Positions 50,001-61,200 of a stretch of DNA of 64,000 nt are shown here, piece after piece. The stretch spans positions 41,095,980 to 41,159,979 of the forward strand of contig JARZZO010000004.1 in assembly GCA_030544215.1 (NCBI GenBank), read 5' to 3'. The position numbers and the translations under genes were made by a program. Every line of letters begins with the position of its first letter. Position 1 is the stretch's first letter. The stretch comes from Zantedeschia hybrid cultivar. Taxonomy: Eukaryota; Streptophyta; Magnoliopsida; Alismatales; Araceae. A model generated the notes under the pieces. That model saw only the letters and a program-made list of their open reading frames with translations. It was not told the DNA's origin and did not search any database.

Positions 50001-53000
50001 TCTTTCTTGGTTTGCTTCCCCTTCCCCCTGTGGAAGGAGGAAGGCTCTCGCCTCATCACTACTACCTAGAATTCCATCTCTTTCAACGTCTCCCCATGGT
50101 CTTTCAACTCTACGACCGATCCTGTTCCAGGCGATCGTAGACTCTAGTTCTGTCTCTATGGAATCCCTCTCCATACATGGAACATTGAAACCTTCAGCTC
50201 CATTGTAGCCAGTTTTGGCATTATTCGAGAGATTGATGCCAGGACCCTGGATGGAGAATTTCTGGAGTATGGCCGTATTCAAGTTGAAGTCGATGACGAA
50301 ACTCATATCCCTGATAAGTTGATGATCATTTTAGGGGATGTCGTTTCTAGGTGTGGATTGTTCTTGAATCAGCTTCTACGTCCAAACCTTTCCCACAAGA
50401 TTGGACTTGGGCTGAGGTTGTTGCTGAGTAAAGGAATTTTCGGTCCTTCAAAAACAAGTTCCCCCCAAGTCCTCACGAGTTGCCCAATGCCCTGTCTTCC
50501 GAGTTTGCTTAGTCTGCCTCAAAGGTGACTCAACCTTCTTCTCTGAGTTGCCGAGTCGGGTCTCTAGCTGTCCAGAGCTATCCCAACTCCAAGAAGAAGG
50601 CTCAATCCCCTAGAAGCTGCCGTGGTAACCAAGGATCTATCTCCTCTACGGATCCTTCTTTGGTTTCTAGAGGTTATTCTCCACTTTTCACTGTGGATCC
50701 CATAGCTATCGAGGCATCCATGACAGTCTGGCATCCTCTTATTTCTGAGACAGAGTGTGGCGGAGCAACTGAAGGGTCAGCGCCCCCTGTTTCTTCAGTC
50801 GAGGCAATCCTAGGTCGAGAAGAAGAACAATCGTGGGTAGAATCCATACCCAGTGACTTACCCGTTTTCTCATCAGACGACGTCTGGGTCCCGGTCAGCA
50901 TCTGTTCGGATCCTGGCTTATTTTAACCTGCCCGGTCCAGTATCTTGTTATGATGTTGCGGCGACGAACCGGCCAGTCTACTCGTTGATGAACTTGATCG
51001 TCATCTTCAACCTCTCGATGTGCCCCCGATATGCTTGGTCTTCTCCGCCTTAAGTTTCTCTGCTAGAGCTGCATCCGCTTATGGAGAAGGAGAATCAGGA
51101 AGGATATACTATTAGCTCGGATGCTGGCGACGTGTTCACCGGAGTTCCTTGGACACACAGGGCCCCTCCATTGTAGACCTGATGTCCTTGGTATCGGAAG
51201 GCTGCCCTGCAGTTGAAGAGCACTCCAAGGTATGCATCAACCTATTGGATTGCTCCTTTCCCTCTAATGATGTTCCCTCAGGAAAAGAAATCACTATTTT
51301 CAAAGGGAGATCTTAATGATGCTTCTTCTACTTGCTAACTCCAAACTGCCGGATGAGTGGTCCGATGATCTTTATCCATCACAGTGGAGCTTTGGTGGGA
51401 ATTTCATATGATGGAAGGGAGGATTCTGTCTGGACTTTTCTCAGGAAATCCAGAAGAGTAATTAACCTTCACCTCTCGGCCAGGAACAGAAAGGCTCTAA
51501 GATCGGCAAGAGGGAAATTCTTTTTATTAAAGGCAACACCATCCACGAAGGGGATAGGGCGAGTAAGCTAACACTTGAAGGTTAGCTTACCCATCTGTTT
51601 GTGGCTATTTGTGTATAGGTGTGTGTTCATGATTATTAAATCTTGGAATTCTAGAGGCCTTATGGTCCACTGTAAGATTAAAGCAATTCAAGAGTTGATA
51701 TCCCGTCATAAGGTGGATATCATTTGCTTGCAAGAGACCAAGATGGATTCTTGTGAAGATTCTTTTATTCTAAACCTGAGTAGAAATAGATTGAAGAAGT
51801 GGCTATTTAAACCCTCTGCAAAGTTGAAATGCTTCTGCTGTGGAATGAGGATATCTTTCACTGTTCTGAATACAAGATCCTTCAATTCTCTATTTCTGCT
51901 AATTTTCTGAACAAAAAAGATGGTTTCTCGTGGACATTCACTGGTGTTTATGGTCCTACTGCTGCCACTCTCGAGCCCTCATTCTTTCATGAACTGGATA
52001 CCATCCACGGCAACATACAATCTCCATGGTTTATCTAGGGAGACTTCAATGCTATTAGATTCCCTCATGAAAGGCTGTATGGCACTTCCTGGGAATAAGA
52101 GATGGACCTTTTTGGGGAGTGTATTCATTCAAATGGCTTGATCGAAATCAACACTCCAGGGCATCAGTTCACTTGGACAAATTGTCAAGACTCTTCAACT
52201 CTCTCGAAGTTAGACAGGGTCCTTGTTAACACTACTTGGCATTCTAAATTTCCCCTCGCCATTGCAAAGGGTCTCCCTAGACATTCCTATCTTGTTGTCC
52301 ACAACTCCACTGTTTAAGCACATCAGAATTTTCAGATTTGAACTTGCTTGGTTAAGGTTTGAAGGTTTCAGTAATCTAGTTGCAAAGCGGTGGGAAGACA
52401 GCAAATCATCAACCCAGGACTAGCAATTCTCCCAGAAGCTTAAAGATGTCAGGCTTCAAATGAAATCCTGAGTAAGGATGCTTTTCATCAGACAACCTCC
52501 ATTAAACATGATCTATTATAAAAAATTGAGCATCTTGACTTGAAGAATGACACTGAAACCTTGGTCCATGAGGAAAGAATTTCTTGGAGCTCATTGAAGA
52601 AGGAATACGATGAATTGCTTATTAGGGAAGAAATCAAATGGAAGCAGAGAGCGAAGAAAACTTGGCTACAGAAGGGGGACAAAAACGCCAAATTCTTACA
52701 CACTGCTGCAAGTATCAAGAAACGAACCACCCGGATTGACAATATTAAAGTGGGGGATGTTGTTCATAGGAATGATGAGAGCATCAAAGAGGCATTGTGA
52801 ATTTCTATCAACATCTTTCTCCGAAGACAACCTGGTTAGACCCTCCTTTGTGGCCAACCACTTTTCTACTCTTTCTAATGAGAGGTCAACAATCTCACAA
52901 CACCTATTTTGGAAGAGGAAGTTAAATTGGCTATTTTCTCTATGCAATCTGAAAAATCTCCTGGTCCGGATGGATTTTCTATGGGCTTCTATCAACACTT

Positions 53001-56000
53001 TGGGAAGTGATTAAAGAAAATTTTATGAAGATCATCAAAAACTTTGAATCTAACCCGACGGTTATTTATGCTTTCAATGCCACTAACATTGTGTTCATTC
53101 CCAAGAAGGAAATGCTGACTGCATCACGGATTTCAGGCCCATCAACCTTCTCAATTGTTCATATAAGGCATCATCAAGGTTTTAGCTACAAGGCTCAAGA
53201 AAGTTATTGGCAAGCTCATTGATGTGAATCATTGGCAAGCTTATTGATGTGAATCAATCAGCTTTTATTCCTGGCATATCCATTTTAGACAATTTTATGG
53301 CAGCTACTGAATCCATTCATGAGCTGAAATGTCATAAGAAAGAATTCCTTGTTTTCAAACTTGATTTTGAGAAGAGGCTTTGAGAGAGTCAATTGGTCAT
53401 CTTCTTTCTACCACGAGCCTAATGGGCTTTAACAATACTTGGATCAAGTGGATCAAGTATTGTATATCCACAGCCAAGTTTTCTATACTTATTAATGAAG
53501 AACCCTGGGGCTACTTCCAAAGCTCCAGAGGTCTTAGGCAAGGTGATCTACTATCACCTCTCCTTTTCCTCATCGTTGGCTGGGTTTTAATATGATTTGG
53601 AACAGAGCTAGTCATCATGGTCTTATTAACGGGGTTATGATTGGAAGACTTATTAACGTGGTCATGGTTGGAAGAAACAATGTTCTCTTGTCCCACCTTC
53701 AGTTCACAGATGATACTCTTATATTCTCACCTGTGGATATTCTTCAAATAAAAAATATGAAGATCTTCTTCAAGATCCTTGAAGATGCTATAGGTTTCAA
53801 GATCAATTTCTCCAAATGTGAGCTTTCTGGGTTCTGCAACAAACCTTCTATCATCTCTGAAATTCAGGCCATTCTTCAATGCAAATGGAGTTCCCTATTA
53901 AATAAATTGGCCTCCACCTAGCTGCAGGTTCTGTCAGATCATCTGAGTGGAAATCAAAAAGTTTGACACTAAGCTTGCTGGCTAGAAATCTAATCTTCTA
54001 TCTCATGGTGGTAGACGGATTTTATCCAAAACAGTCTTCTCCTCCTTGCCTATCTATTATCTTTCAATCTTCAAGATGCCAAATTTCATTACAAAGAAGA
54101 TAAAAGCAATCAGACATACCTTCTTTTGGAAAGGTAAAACATGCCTCCCAAGTGCTTCATTCCTATCAGCTGGCCGAAAGTGTGCAGGTCCAAAGAAGAA
54201 GGTGGAATAGGACTGCTCCCTATCCATTGTATAAATACTTATCTTCTTTCTAAATGGCTATGAGTGCCTATAGATGATAGCAATACCTTGTAGAAATCTA
54301 TTGTTATCAACAAATATTTCCGAGATTCAAATATGTGGAAACTTACTTCACCAGGCAGGGGCAGGATTTCTCCCATCTGGAAGGCCTTCTGGTCAGATAA
54401 TTGGCTTAACCGCACTCCTCTTGCTTCCACTTTCACCAGGGTTTTAAGAATTTATCAGTCTATGATGTTTTCTTTGGCTCATCTGCTCAAGGTTGGGATC
54501 TTCAGTTCAGAAGAAATTTTAACAATGCTGAATCATCGGATTTTGTGGAGCTTTGTAACATTATTCACCCAATCCAACTCAACCAATTTCAGGCTGATAG
54601 GAGACTGTGGGATTGGGAACCCAGTGGGAAATTCTCAGTTAAATCTGTTTCTAGAATTACCAATTATGGAGGCTATCAGGTTCCCTGGTCCAAATGGATA
54701 TGAAGGAAACAGTGGCCTAACAAGTTTATAATCTTCATGTGGAAGTTGATTCAAGACAGATTGCCTACTCCCAGCTGCCTCGAGAAGTTCAACCTCAATA
54801 CAAGGATCAACTGTTTTTATTGCGGCCTTTTCATAGAAACAGCGGATCATCTATTTCTGCACTGTGGTATCATATCAGCCATTTGGAAAACTATGTTTGC
54901 TTGCTTGCATCTGACTTGGTCACCGCCTTCATCTCTGCCCTCTCTTATTTCAGCTGGAATGATCTCAATACCTCAAGAACAGAGCAAGATGTGACAATGC
55001 TTCTTGGGGATTTTCTATGGGCAGTTTGGAAGGAGAGGAATTCAAGATGTTTTACCCATGCATATTGGTCACCTTTTCTTATCATATCGCACTCCATTTG
55101 CCTCGTCAACAATTGGAGAATTGTTTCACACAATCTCCAACTTGTGGACCCTATGTTAATCTCCAATTTACTTGGAAAAATTTTGTATGATAAGTTGGGA
55201 GGGTTTCTTTTTGTGGGTAAAGGGTCTGCTATCGTATAACTTTCTTGTGTGTTTTGTTGGTTACCTACCTGGTAACCTACCTCTTTGGATTGTGTACTGT
55301 TTCTCTGATGTTGGCAAAAACCACCCTTCACCCTGCTATATCACTGGCTGTGAGGGGGCAGGTCTGGTAATACCCCCACATTGCATACCTACCCCAGGTA
55401 GCATAAATGACTTCTACTTTGGACACCTATGTCTAATTGCATAGCATGTGTTGACAGGTGGAGTCAATCCTGCACCTCTTGGACAACTGTGAGGTGCTTT
55501 GCCGTTTGACCCATCTACCCGGGTAACATAGAGCACATTGATTGTCAGGTAGAAAGGCATCAATGCATTGTTCACTGCCATTTCTCTGTTCTGCCTGATC
55601 CATAGGTCCCTAACTACTTTACACCTTTTCTAACCTGACTAGTGGGCATGCTTTGACTTCGCATCTGTGTTGTAAGCTTCTTATATATAATTTTACCAAC
55701 CATTTTCTGATGAAAGTAGGATATTGTCAATTTTCATGTTTTTGGTTCCTCTATATTGTCCTTTTTTTCTGTTTGGTTATTACAGCATTAGCGAGGTGTT
55801 ATGTTGCCATTTCTGTTAGCCTATTCCTGCAATCCAAATGTGTCACCACCAGTGCATCTGATCTCCAAAGTGTTTTTCTGTACTCTTTATTGACTGCAGG
55901 CCTTTGCTCAGCTATTACAGGCTCCTCAGGATGATGCCAAAATAATCATCACAGATCGATTCCCTGTGCCCAGATTAGTTGTTTGTGATCAACATGGCTC

Positions 56001-56004
56001 TCAG
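29010..56004 (+). CDS. SEC23: SEC23, COPII inner-coat GTPase-activating subunit; exons 1-11, 3' end outside the window
   Basis: SEC23 pairs with SEC24 on the ER membrane and stimulates GTP hydrolysis by SAR1 during COPII budding. Exons: 29010-29813, 29947-30120, 39384-39545, 43257-43399, 44761-44836, 44917-45089, 45192-45273, 46010-46087, 46266-46427, 46508-46771 and 55900-56004 (2223 nt, 741 codons, frame kept throughout, all GT..AG). The zinc finger uses C62, C66, C85 and C88 (ending WICPLC); the vWA-like trunk follows (VFLFVLDTC ... NALVGMISYG), then the beta-sandwich (CSKDIKIQGIIGPCTSLEK), helical part (RWLDRSLIRL) and gelsolin-like part (DRFPVPRLVVCDQHGSQ). The ATG at 29010 has a good context (GCGATGG); another at 29019 is possible. 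A poly-Ala run in exon 1 is unusual. The final exon, about 45 codons, was not found before base 64000. Introns 2, 10 and 11 are 8-9 kb or more because of transposons. Confidence 0.96.
30809..30892. repeat. Three tandem copies of a ~27-bp unit
   Basis: The core TTATTAAGTCTTCATCT appears three times in a row, separated by CCTTTATAC-like and TCTTTGATG-like linkers. It is a small intronic tandem repeat with no evident role. Confidence 0.75.
33958..36625 (+). mobile_element. Solo LTR, 2.67 kb, with perfect 5-bp target duplication
   Basis: The element starts TGTTGACTCGAAAAATTT at 33958 and ends GGGTTCCAAACA at 36625, giving matching TGTT/AACA termini. It is flanked by CAGAG at 33953-33957 and again at 36626-36630, the 5-bp duplication of LTR-element insertion. 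No gag or pol is present, so it is a solo LTR left by recombination between two LTRs. A TATA-like CCTATAAATAGG lies near 35157-35168 with a leader-like stretch downstream, which suggests plus orientation, the same as SEC23. It contains GA-rich and A-rich tracts (34680-35120). Its lineage is not certain; the long LTR would suit Tat or another Ty3/gypsy group. Confidence 0.8.
35157..35168 (+). promoter_or_regulatory. TATA-like box in the solo LTR
   Basis: CCTATAAATAGG is a close match to the plant TATA consensus and lies about mid-LTR, where an LTR promoter is expected. Transcription from here would run in the SEC23 direction within intron 2. Whether it is used is unknown. Confidence 0.5.
37457..38110. 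mobile_element. hAT-type MITE, 654 bp, with 8-bp target duplication
   Basis: The ends are CATAGTTGTCAAGGC at 37457 and its inverse GCCTTGACAACTATG ending at 38110. Perfect 8-bp flanks, GTTACATG at 37449-37456 and 38111-38118, point to the hAT superfamily. The subterminal parts are dense in CCTAGGCG and GCCTAAGCG motifs in both orientations, possibly transposase-binding sites. No transposase is encoded, so it is non-autonomous. A second member sits at 62768-63363. Confidence 0.88.
38285..38780. mobile_element. Diverged relative of the CCTAGGCG MITE family
   Basis: CGCCTAGGCG-type motifs cluster at both ends (38295-38395 and 38695-38770) around an AT-rich middle, like the MITE just upstream. 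The right end CGCCTTTGACTACATA resembles that family's terminus, but no clean terminal repeat or target duplication is visible, so the borders are estimates. Confidence 0.45.
39546..43256 (+). other. SEC23 intron 3 (3.7 kb)
   Basis: Donor GTTAGA at 39546, acceptor CTCCAG at 43256. It contains a palindromic MITE (41644-42015), a poly-G run near 42725-42737, and otherwise AT-rich sequence in which I recognise nothing. Confidence 0.8.
41644..42015. mobile_element. Near-perfect palindromic MITE, Mutator-like
   Basis: The 372-bp element is almost one large inverted repeat. Each end carries GAGTAATACTTGCTGCAATG plus an inner smaller palindrome, GACGGTGCGTGCTGCACGCACCGTC, and the arms continue through GGTCGCCCCCGAGG and TTCATTGGGCTCGG to a short centre near 41830. 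The flanks are ATATATGTA (41635-41643) and ATATGTGTA (42016-42024), a 9-bp duplication with one change, which suits Mutator-like elements. No coding capacity. Its transcript inside the SEC23 pre-mRNA would form a very stable hairpin. Confidence 0.85.
43400..44760 (+). other. SEC23 intron 4 (1.36 kb) with a hairpin
   Basis: Donor GTAAGC at 43400, acceptor TGTTTCAG at 44760. An imperfect inverted repeat spans 43733-43838: GAAAGCACACTTGTTCTTGC on the left is mirrored by a CAAGAACAAGAGTGTGCTTC string on the right, the arms being about 45 bases with a short loop. It is probably a small foldback MITE. The rest is featureless. Confidence 0.7.
47155..48341. mobile_element. Candidate DNA transposon with GGTGTTGTTTGGTG ends
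   Basis: AGGTGTTGTTTGGTG at 47154 is mirrored by CACCAAACAACACCT ending near 48342. GGTGTTGTTTGG-like termini are common among plant MITEs. I see no clear target duplication, so the call is tentative. It encloses the Tourist-like element at 47363-47991. Confidence 0.5.
47363..47991. mobile_element. Tourist-like (PIF/Harbinger) MITE, 629 bp
   Basis: The termini are GGGTCCGTATGGTTCC and the inverse of GGGTCCGTTTGGATCC, with the 3-bp flank TTA on both sides (47360-47362 and 47992-47994), the target preference of PIF/Harbinger elements. Inside, two spaced direct repeats of about 110 bases (about 47375-47485 and 47595-47710) share AATCAATTTACAAGG and ATCATTTG strings. Non-coding. Confidence 0.75.
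48584..48889. mobile_element. 306-bp element with 11-bp target duplication
   Basis: TTGCCTACATC occurs at 48573-48583 and again at 48890-48900. Between them the sequence begins CATGGCTTGCTGTATCG and ends GATACACAAACC, a loose inverted repeat (GGCTTGCTGTATC against GGTTTGTGTATC). An 11-bp duplication suits a Mutator-like element or a retroposon. No coding capacity. Confidence 0.6.
49111..49335. repeat. Spaced direct repeat, offset 131 bp
   Basis: ACCTTATCTGCTATG followed by TTTAGAAAGAC, TTAACTGAG and AGCTAATAAT occurs at 49111-49200 and again from 49242. It is a local duplication just upstream of the LINE. Confidence 0.65.
49386..50930 (+). pseudogene. L1-type LINE, ORF1 (nucleic-acid-binding), degenerate
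   Basis: ORF1 of plant L1 elements makes an RNA-binding partner for the ORF2 enzyme. The first frame (49386-50069) starts with an Arg run produced by a microsatellite (AGAAGA units, 49405-49442), then has two zinc knuckles, CFRCLCRGHWAKNC and CFCCREAGYKSFQC. After a frameshift, a DUF4283-like piece (GIPLHTWNIETFSSIVASFG, then IREIDARTLDGEF) is read near 50160-50270. Further frames to about 50930 are Ser/Pro-rich. The order of domains is the reverse of the usual DUF4283-then-knuckle order, which may reflect rearrangement or a different protein design. Confidence 0.65.
49405..49442 (+). repeat. AAG microsatellite
   Basis: About twelve AAG/AGA units in a row at the 5' end of the LINE; it encodes the Arg run in ORF1. 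Confidence 0.9.
51629..55239 (+). pseudogene. L1-type LINE, ORF2 (endonuclease and reverse transcriptase), degenerate
   Basis: The endonuclease begins MIIKSWNSRGL at 51629 with DIICLQETKMD, then GVYGPT, a GDFN motif just after a TAG near 52035, and a SKLDRVLVN block. The RT shows IPKKE near 53100, then SSRGLRQGDLLSPLLFLI (about 53522-53580) and the catalytic FTDDT (about 53703). The C-terminal zinc region reads CFYCGLFIETADHLFLHC near 54820-54870, followed by the usual tail containing WAVWKERNSRCF. Many stops and frame changes make it inactive. It lies in sense with SEC23 in intron 10. I see no clear poly-A tail or flanking target duplication. Confidence 0.85.
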
Positions 56005-56231
56005 GTAATAATTTACTTCAGCTTTGTATTTGATTTGTCTGTTTTTTGACACGTCCTCACAATCCTGCTAGGTTTTCACTGAACCTACTTCCATGGGCAT
56101 AGTGATGTGAGTTGAGGAAATGTGGCCTAAATAGACTGAGTAGCGAGGGTAAAGGAAGAGTGAGAGGAAGGAAAAGGCAGAAGTGAAACTTCAGAAGAGG
56201 ATGCCTAGTAGTACTCTGATGGGGTCATGGT

Positions 56232-58140
56232 GTGGAGGGGGTGGGGATGGAGTGGCTGGGGAGCGCAGATGCCGGCCCCATCGCCGGCCACCGTAGCCAA
56301 CTGGGTTCCTCTCAGAGGGGCCCAGCGTCTTCTCAGTCACCCACACTTTGTTTGCTCTGCCACGGCTTAGGCCATCCTGGGTGGAGCTGCCCGTTCCAGA
56401 GGAGGCGGACCTATGCTGAGGTTCTTAGGGATGGGGTCAGACAACCTCCAGCTCCAGTGAGGTGGGGATGGGAGGTTCACAGCTGGAGGCAGGAGGAAAG
56501 GGTCCCCCTGGTTAGGATTTGGGAGTCGAAGACCCTCTCGGCTAGGAGGAGAGAGAGTTGGGGAGATGCTGTTTGTGTCAGCTGGTCCACAGGTCAGGGG
56601 TGGAGGTACATTTGTATTCCCTCACCTTGGCTAGATGGCAGTGGGAGGGTTGGGAGGTGAGGAAGTTGTCGAATAAGGTGTTCCTGCTCATTTGCCCTTC
56701 GACTAGCATTGCTGAGGAGCTAATGTTAGCCAACAGCCTTGTCGACTGCAAAGGTGTGATGCATATTTCAGCTTGGAATCCCCCCTAGGTGGGGCGGGAG
56801 GTGTTGAAGCTCCTGCTGATCGGGGTTCTGTTAGTTCTCATGGAGGCAAGCCTGGTCACAAAGCTTATTGAGAGCTTCGTAGACCTGGTAGGGGTGGAGT
56901 CGTGGTCACCGGAGATTGCCCCTTTTCTCGATGTCAGCATTGGGGTGAGGGTTCCATCTCTGGCATAGGTTACAAAGGTGGTGTAGGTAGTTTTTTTTGG
57001 GGGAGGGGGGGGGGGCATCTGCTGGTTGGGTGCGCGCGGAGATGTCTCCTCTATTGGGCGGTAGGCTGGAGCAAGACTGGCTTATGGTCTCATCGGTGGG
57101 GAGAGCTGTAGGTAGGAGACAATCGTGGTGCATGTGGCCGGCACGTGTTGGATCGGGGTAATTCTAATTTCGAATTCCCTACTCTTGAACTACCGTGTGG
57201 GCATCTGGCCGGGTGTGTTGCCTTGTCCGTACGGTTGGACCGGGTCCCTTCTTTGGGTGGTCCTGGCGTTAAGTCATCGGGCTGAATCGATGACTTCCCC
57301 GCCCTATCTAGACCCTCGAATAGGCCTGAGTGGAGCCTTGTCTCCACCCAACAATTGAATGGGGGATCACGGCCTTGCTGGCTGATCCTCGCTTATAGGT
57401 GACCCTCCTTTTCTCCAGAGTTATCCTCAAAACCCAGAGCGTGGGCAGCCTTAGCTTGATAGAGGCACCTTGCAGACGTGCCAACTTTTGCGGGGATCAT
57501 TCGGTTGGAGCTGCGGCCCTCTTCCAGTGCTCAACTACTCAGTACTACTCCCCTCTATTAGGCGGAGCCCTGGAGGCCAGAGGGAGGGGGGGGGGGATTC
57601 TCCTCTAGGGAGGTTTACGGACATTTCCAGGCTTGCAAGCAATCATATAGGGTTGGATGGTGATAGCAGTGCGGAGGAGGAGAAGGCATGAGAGGTCAAC
57701 CTGCAAAGGATGTCAGAGGGTGGCGATAAGGGCTTAATCCTAGAGGGTCAGGAGATCCCTCTTCCTCAGGCGATCGATTAGCCAATAGTAAGAGAAGGAT
57801 CAGGAGGCCTCTCTACTTGCGTCAGGGTTCCCTTTGTCAGGGCACCCTACCGGTAGTCCTGGAAGATCTCTTGGTAGATGTGCTTTCTCTACTAGAAGAA
57901 AGGGAGGTTCTATCCTTAGTCCCTGACTCTCTCTCCAATTTTCAAGGCAGGCTTGAAGGGGCAGATGTGGTACCCGAAGGTTCCAATAATCTTAGGAAGG
58001 AGGAAGTGACGGAGTTGTTGGAAAGGGTGGGGTAGTTTACTAAGGTAGTAGATGAAGGAGGTGGCTAGCAAGGTTGGAGTGTCCTTAGACAGGTTAAACA
58101 AGGATGTGAGGCAAATGTTCATTAAAATCCAGAAGAGGTG
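56232..58140 (+). pseudogene. Second LINE, ORF1, degenerate
   Basis: The frame from 56232 has one zinc knuckle, CLLCHGLGHPGWSC, near residue 39, followed by RRTYAEVLRDG and a basic region. Later frames up to about 58140 are broken by stops and by G runs (57000-57013 and 57588-57597). The knuckle and the position before an endonuclease-RT frame identify it as ORF1; no DUF4283 domain could be read with confidence. Confidence 0.6.
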
Positions 58141-58258
58141 GTAGCTAGGGTTGGCTTGAATGGCAAAGGGGAGAAATCACACCGCAAAGAGAAGAGGGGT
58201 GAGGAGGGGAAGAGGGAAAAGGAGGAGGGGGAGGGAGGATTTCAGTTTCTTCACCACG

Positions 58259-61200
58259 ATGATTATCTCTTGGAATGTTAAGGGGGTGTGTGGGAAGGAG
58301 AAGAGGAGGACGGTGAGTGAGTATGTGAAAAGATGCAAACCGGAAGTGTTGTTTATCTAAAAAACAAAATGTGAGGGAGATGGGGAGGCTATCATGAGAG
58401 ATATTGGGGGTAATAGACTGACTAAGCGGGTGGCTTTGTCCGCAATGGGGAGTGCAGGGGCATTGTAGTGTTGAGGAATGAATTTGTGCTGGAAGAAGTT
58501 GATGGGCATAGACAAGTAAGGGTTTCTTCTGTGTCTCTCACTTTTTGTTGTTGTAATGATAACTTCACGTGGGATTTCACAAGCGTGTATGGTTCTCAGG
58601 GAACTGCAGCCAAGGAACTCTTGTGGGAAGAGCTCATTGCTTATTAGCGATAGGCAGGGAGGCTGTGGTGTGTTGGAGGGGACTTTAATGCCATCAAGTC
58701 AGTGGACTTAAGCAGTGGCCGGTCTTACCTTACCAGGGAGATGGCAGACTTAAGCGAGTTTATTGTAGAAGCAAATCTTGTGGATGTTTTGACCACCAAT
58801 GCCACATTCACTTGGTCCAACCTCAAATGTGACCCTTCCTTCTCTAGATTGGATAGGTTGTTGGTATCGGTAGATTAGGAGGACCATCTACCTCTTTTGC
58901 ACATTGAGTGCTTGGTGAGGTTTGCTTAGGATATTAAACCTTTTTTTACTAAGATCACATTGTTCTGCTCCTGGGAGGCTGAGGTTCAGACTAGAAAGAT
59001 ATTAGCTAAGAGAGGAAGGCTTCTTTGAACAAGTTGTTGCTAGTAGTTGGTGGGAGAATATTCAGGGCCCCAATGCTATGGCTAGGCTTGTTTTGAAGCT
59101 TAAGAGATTGTCTGATGATCTCAGTAGTTGGGGAGCCTCTAGGACTCTCCCAGGTAAAATAGCCAAGACTAGAATTATGGAGCAACTGGAGGCTTTGATG
59201 CCCTCGAAGAGGTAGGTATGCTCGATGCTAAAGATAAGGTGAGTAGAGAGAGACTCAGAGTAGACTTTGATAAGATTCTTCTCAAGGAAGAGATCTATTG
59301 GAAGTAGAGGTCTAGGGAGGGGTGGATTAAAGAGGGGGCAAAAATACAGCTATTTCAGCGGATGATTTCAGGAAGGAGAAGAATGAATCAGCTCAGGATG
59401 CTCAGGGAAGGAGATTAGATGTACTCAAGTGACTCTTAGTTGAGGGAGCATGTCTTTGCCTTTTACTGTAGGCTCTTCTTGGAGGATTCTTTTTGGAGGC
59501 CTTCCATTGCTGCAAATCTTCTTCCATCCATCTCTATCGAGAAGAGAGATGGCATCTCTGGCCCTTTTGTAGAGGAGGAGCTCAGGAAGATTGTGTTTAC
59601 ACTTGTAGGTGACAACGCTCTGGTTCCGGATGGGTTTCTACTTGTTTTCTTCTAGCATTGTTGGGATATTGTAAAAGAAGACATTCTTCTGCCAGTTGTA
59701 GATTTTCAAGAAGGCATGGCGCATCTTAGGAGTATTAACAATACTTTCATTACTTACATCCCTAAGAAAGAGGGAGTATATAGCTTTTCGGATTACAGAC
59801 CGATTAGCTTGTTGAATGGTGTTTACAAGATCATTGCTAAGTCTTTGGCCAACAAGCTGGAGAAGGCGATAGGCATGGTAATTAGCAGGAACCAAGGAGC
59901 TTGTGTCAAGGGGAGGTTCATCTAAGATAATTTCCTTGTCGTAAATGAGGCATTCCATTCAATGAAGCTGTACCATAGGAGTGGTCTCTTGTTGAAATTG
60001 GACTTTGAGAAGGCATATGATAAGGTCAACTAGATGTACTTGTTAGAGGTCCTCTCTAATATGGGGTTTGGTGATAGGTGGATTTGGTGGGTTAAGGAGT
60101 GTATCGCCTCAGCCACCTTTGCCGTGCTCATTAATGGGTGGCGCACACCATTCTTCCATAGTGGCAGAGGCCTCTAGCAGGGGGACCTTATGTCGCCTCT
60201 CCTTTTCATTCTAGGCAGGGGGACCCTATGTCGCCTCTCTATTTCATGCTGGTGGCACACATCTTGAGCAGAGTGTGGTACAAAGTTGAGGGTTTGGGAA
60301 TCATTAGGGGTTTCCAAACTTCCCAGCAGGGGCTGCATGTTAGTCACCTTCTATGCCCAAGATACAATTCTGTTTTTATATGCTGAGGAGAATCAATTAT
60401 TTGTTGTGAGGTTCATATTGGAGTTGTTGACAGTGGTGACTGACCTTTCAGTCAACTTCCTTAAGAGTCAGCTGGTTGGCATCAATGTCAAGGAGTCAAA
60501 GCTGAGGAGGGATGCCTTCATCATAGGATGTCAGAGGGGAGAGTTCCTATGTTCCTACCTAGGGTTACCTTTCACTCTTGTAGGGCTCCGCTGTAGCACC
60601 GTCTAGCTATGTGGAAGGGGAGGTTACTTTCATTTGGACGTAGGCTGTGTAGATCAGCCTTGGATTCTCTCCCTATAGACTTTCCATTTATCTTTAGGAT
60701 CTCCTCAACTATTGCCAAGATATTGGATTCTATTCAAGCTAGGTTCTTTTGGCATGGGTTGGGGGACTTTAAGAGGGGGTTTTGATGTATCTTGGGCCGG
60801 AATAGCATATCTAAGAAGTACTATATTCTATCGAGGGAGTGGGGTTTTCTTCTACCTACACTATTTAATGTCTTCCCAGTGTGGAAGGGTATTCTTTCTA
60901 GTGCTAATGTGTTTAAGACAGGGTCACTCATTGTCATTGGCAACGGTAAGAGCACACTATTTTGGGAGGATGTTTGGTGCACTTCTCTACCTCGGCAGGT
61001 CTCTCTTCCCACATGTGTTTGACATCTCACTGCAGCAGACTGCTGTTGTTTCCCAGGTGGCTGATGGGGCTTGGGATCAGATTACTTAGAGTCCTTTGTT
61101 CAGGTGAAACTTGAGAGAGGAGGAGGTAGAGGATACGTTACTGCTGTTTCAATGGTTGCAGCCATTTCAAATAGAGCCAAACTTGGATGATCGCTGAATT

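Larger units (their letters stand above)
46772..55899 (+). other. SEC23 intron 10 (9.1 kb)
   Basis: Donor GTGAAT at 46772, acceptor GACTGCAG at 55899. It holds a nested pair of terminal-repeat elements (47155-48341), a 306-bp element with 11-bp duplication (48584-48889), a 131-bp spaced direct repeat (49111-49335) and an L1-type LINE (49386-55239). The stretch 55240-55899 shows nothing coding. Confidence 0.85.
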
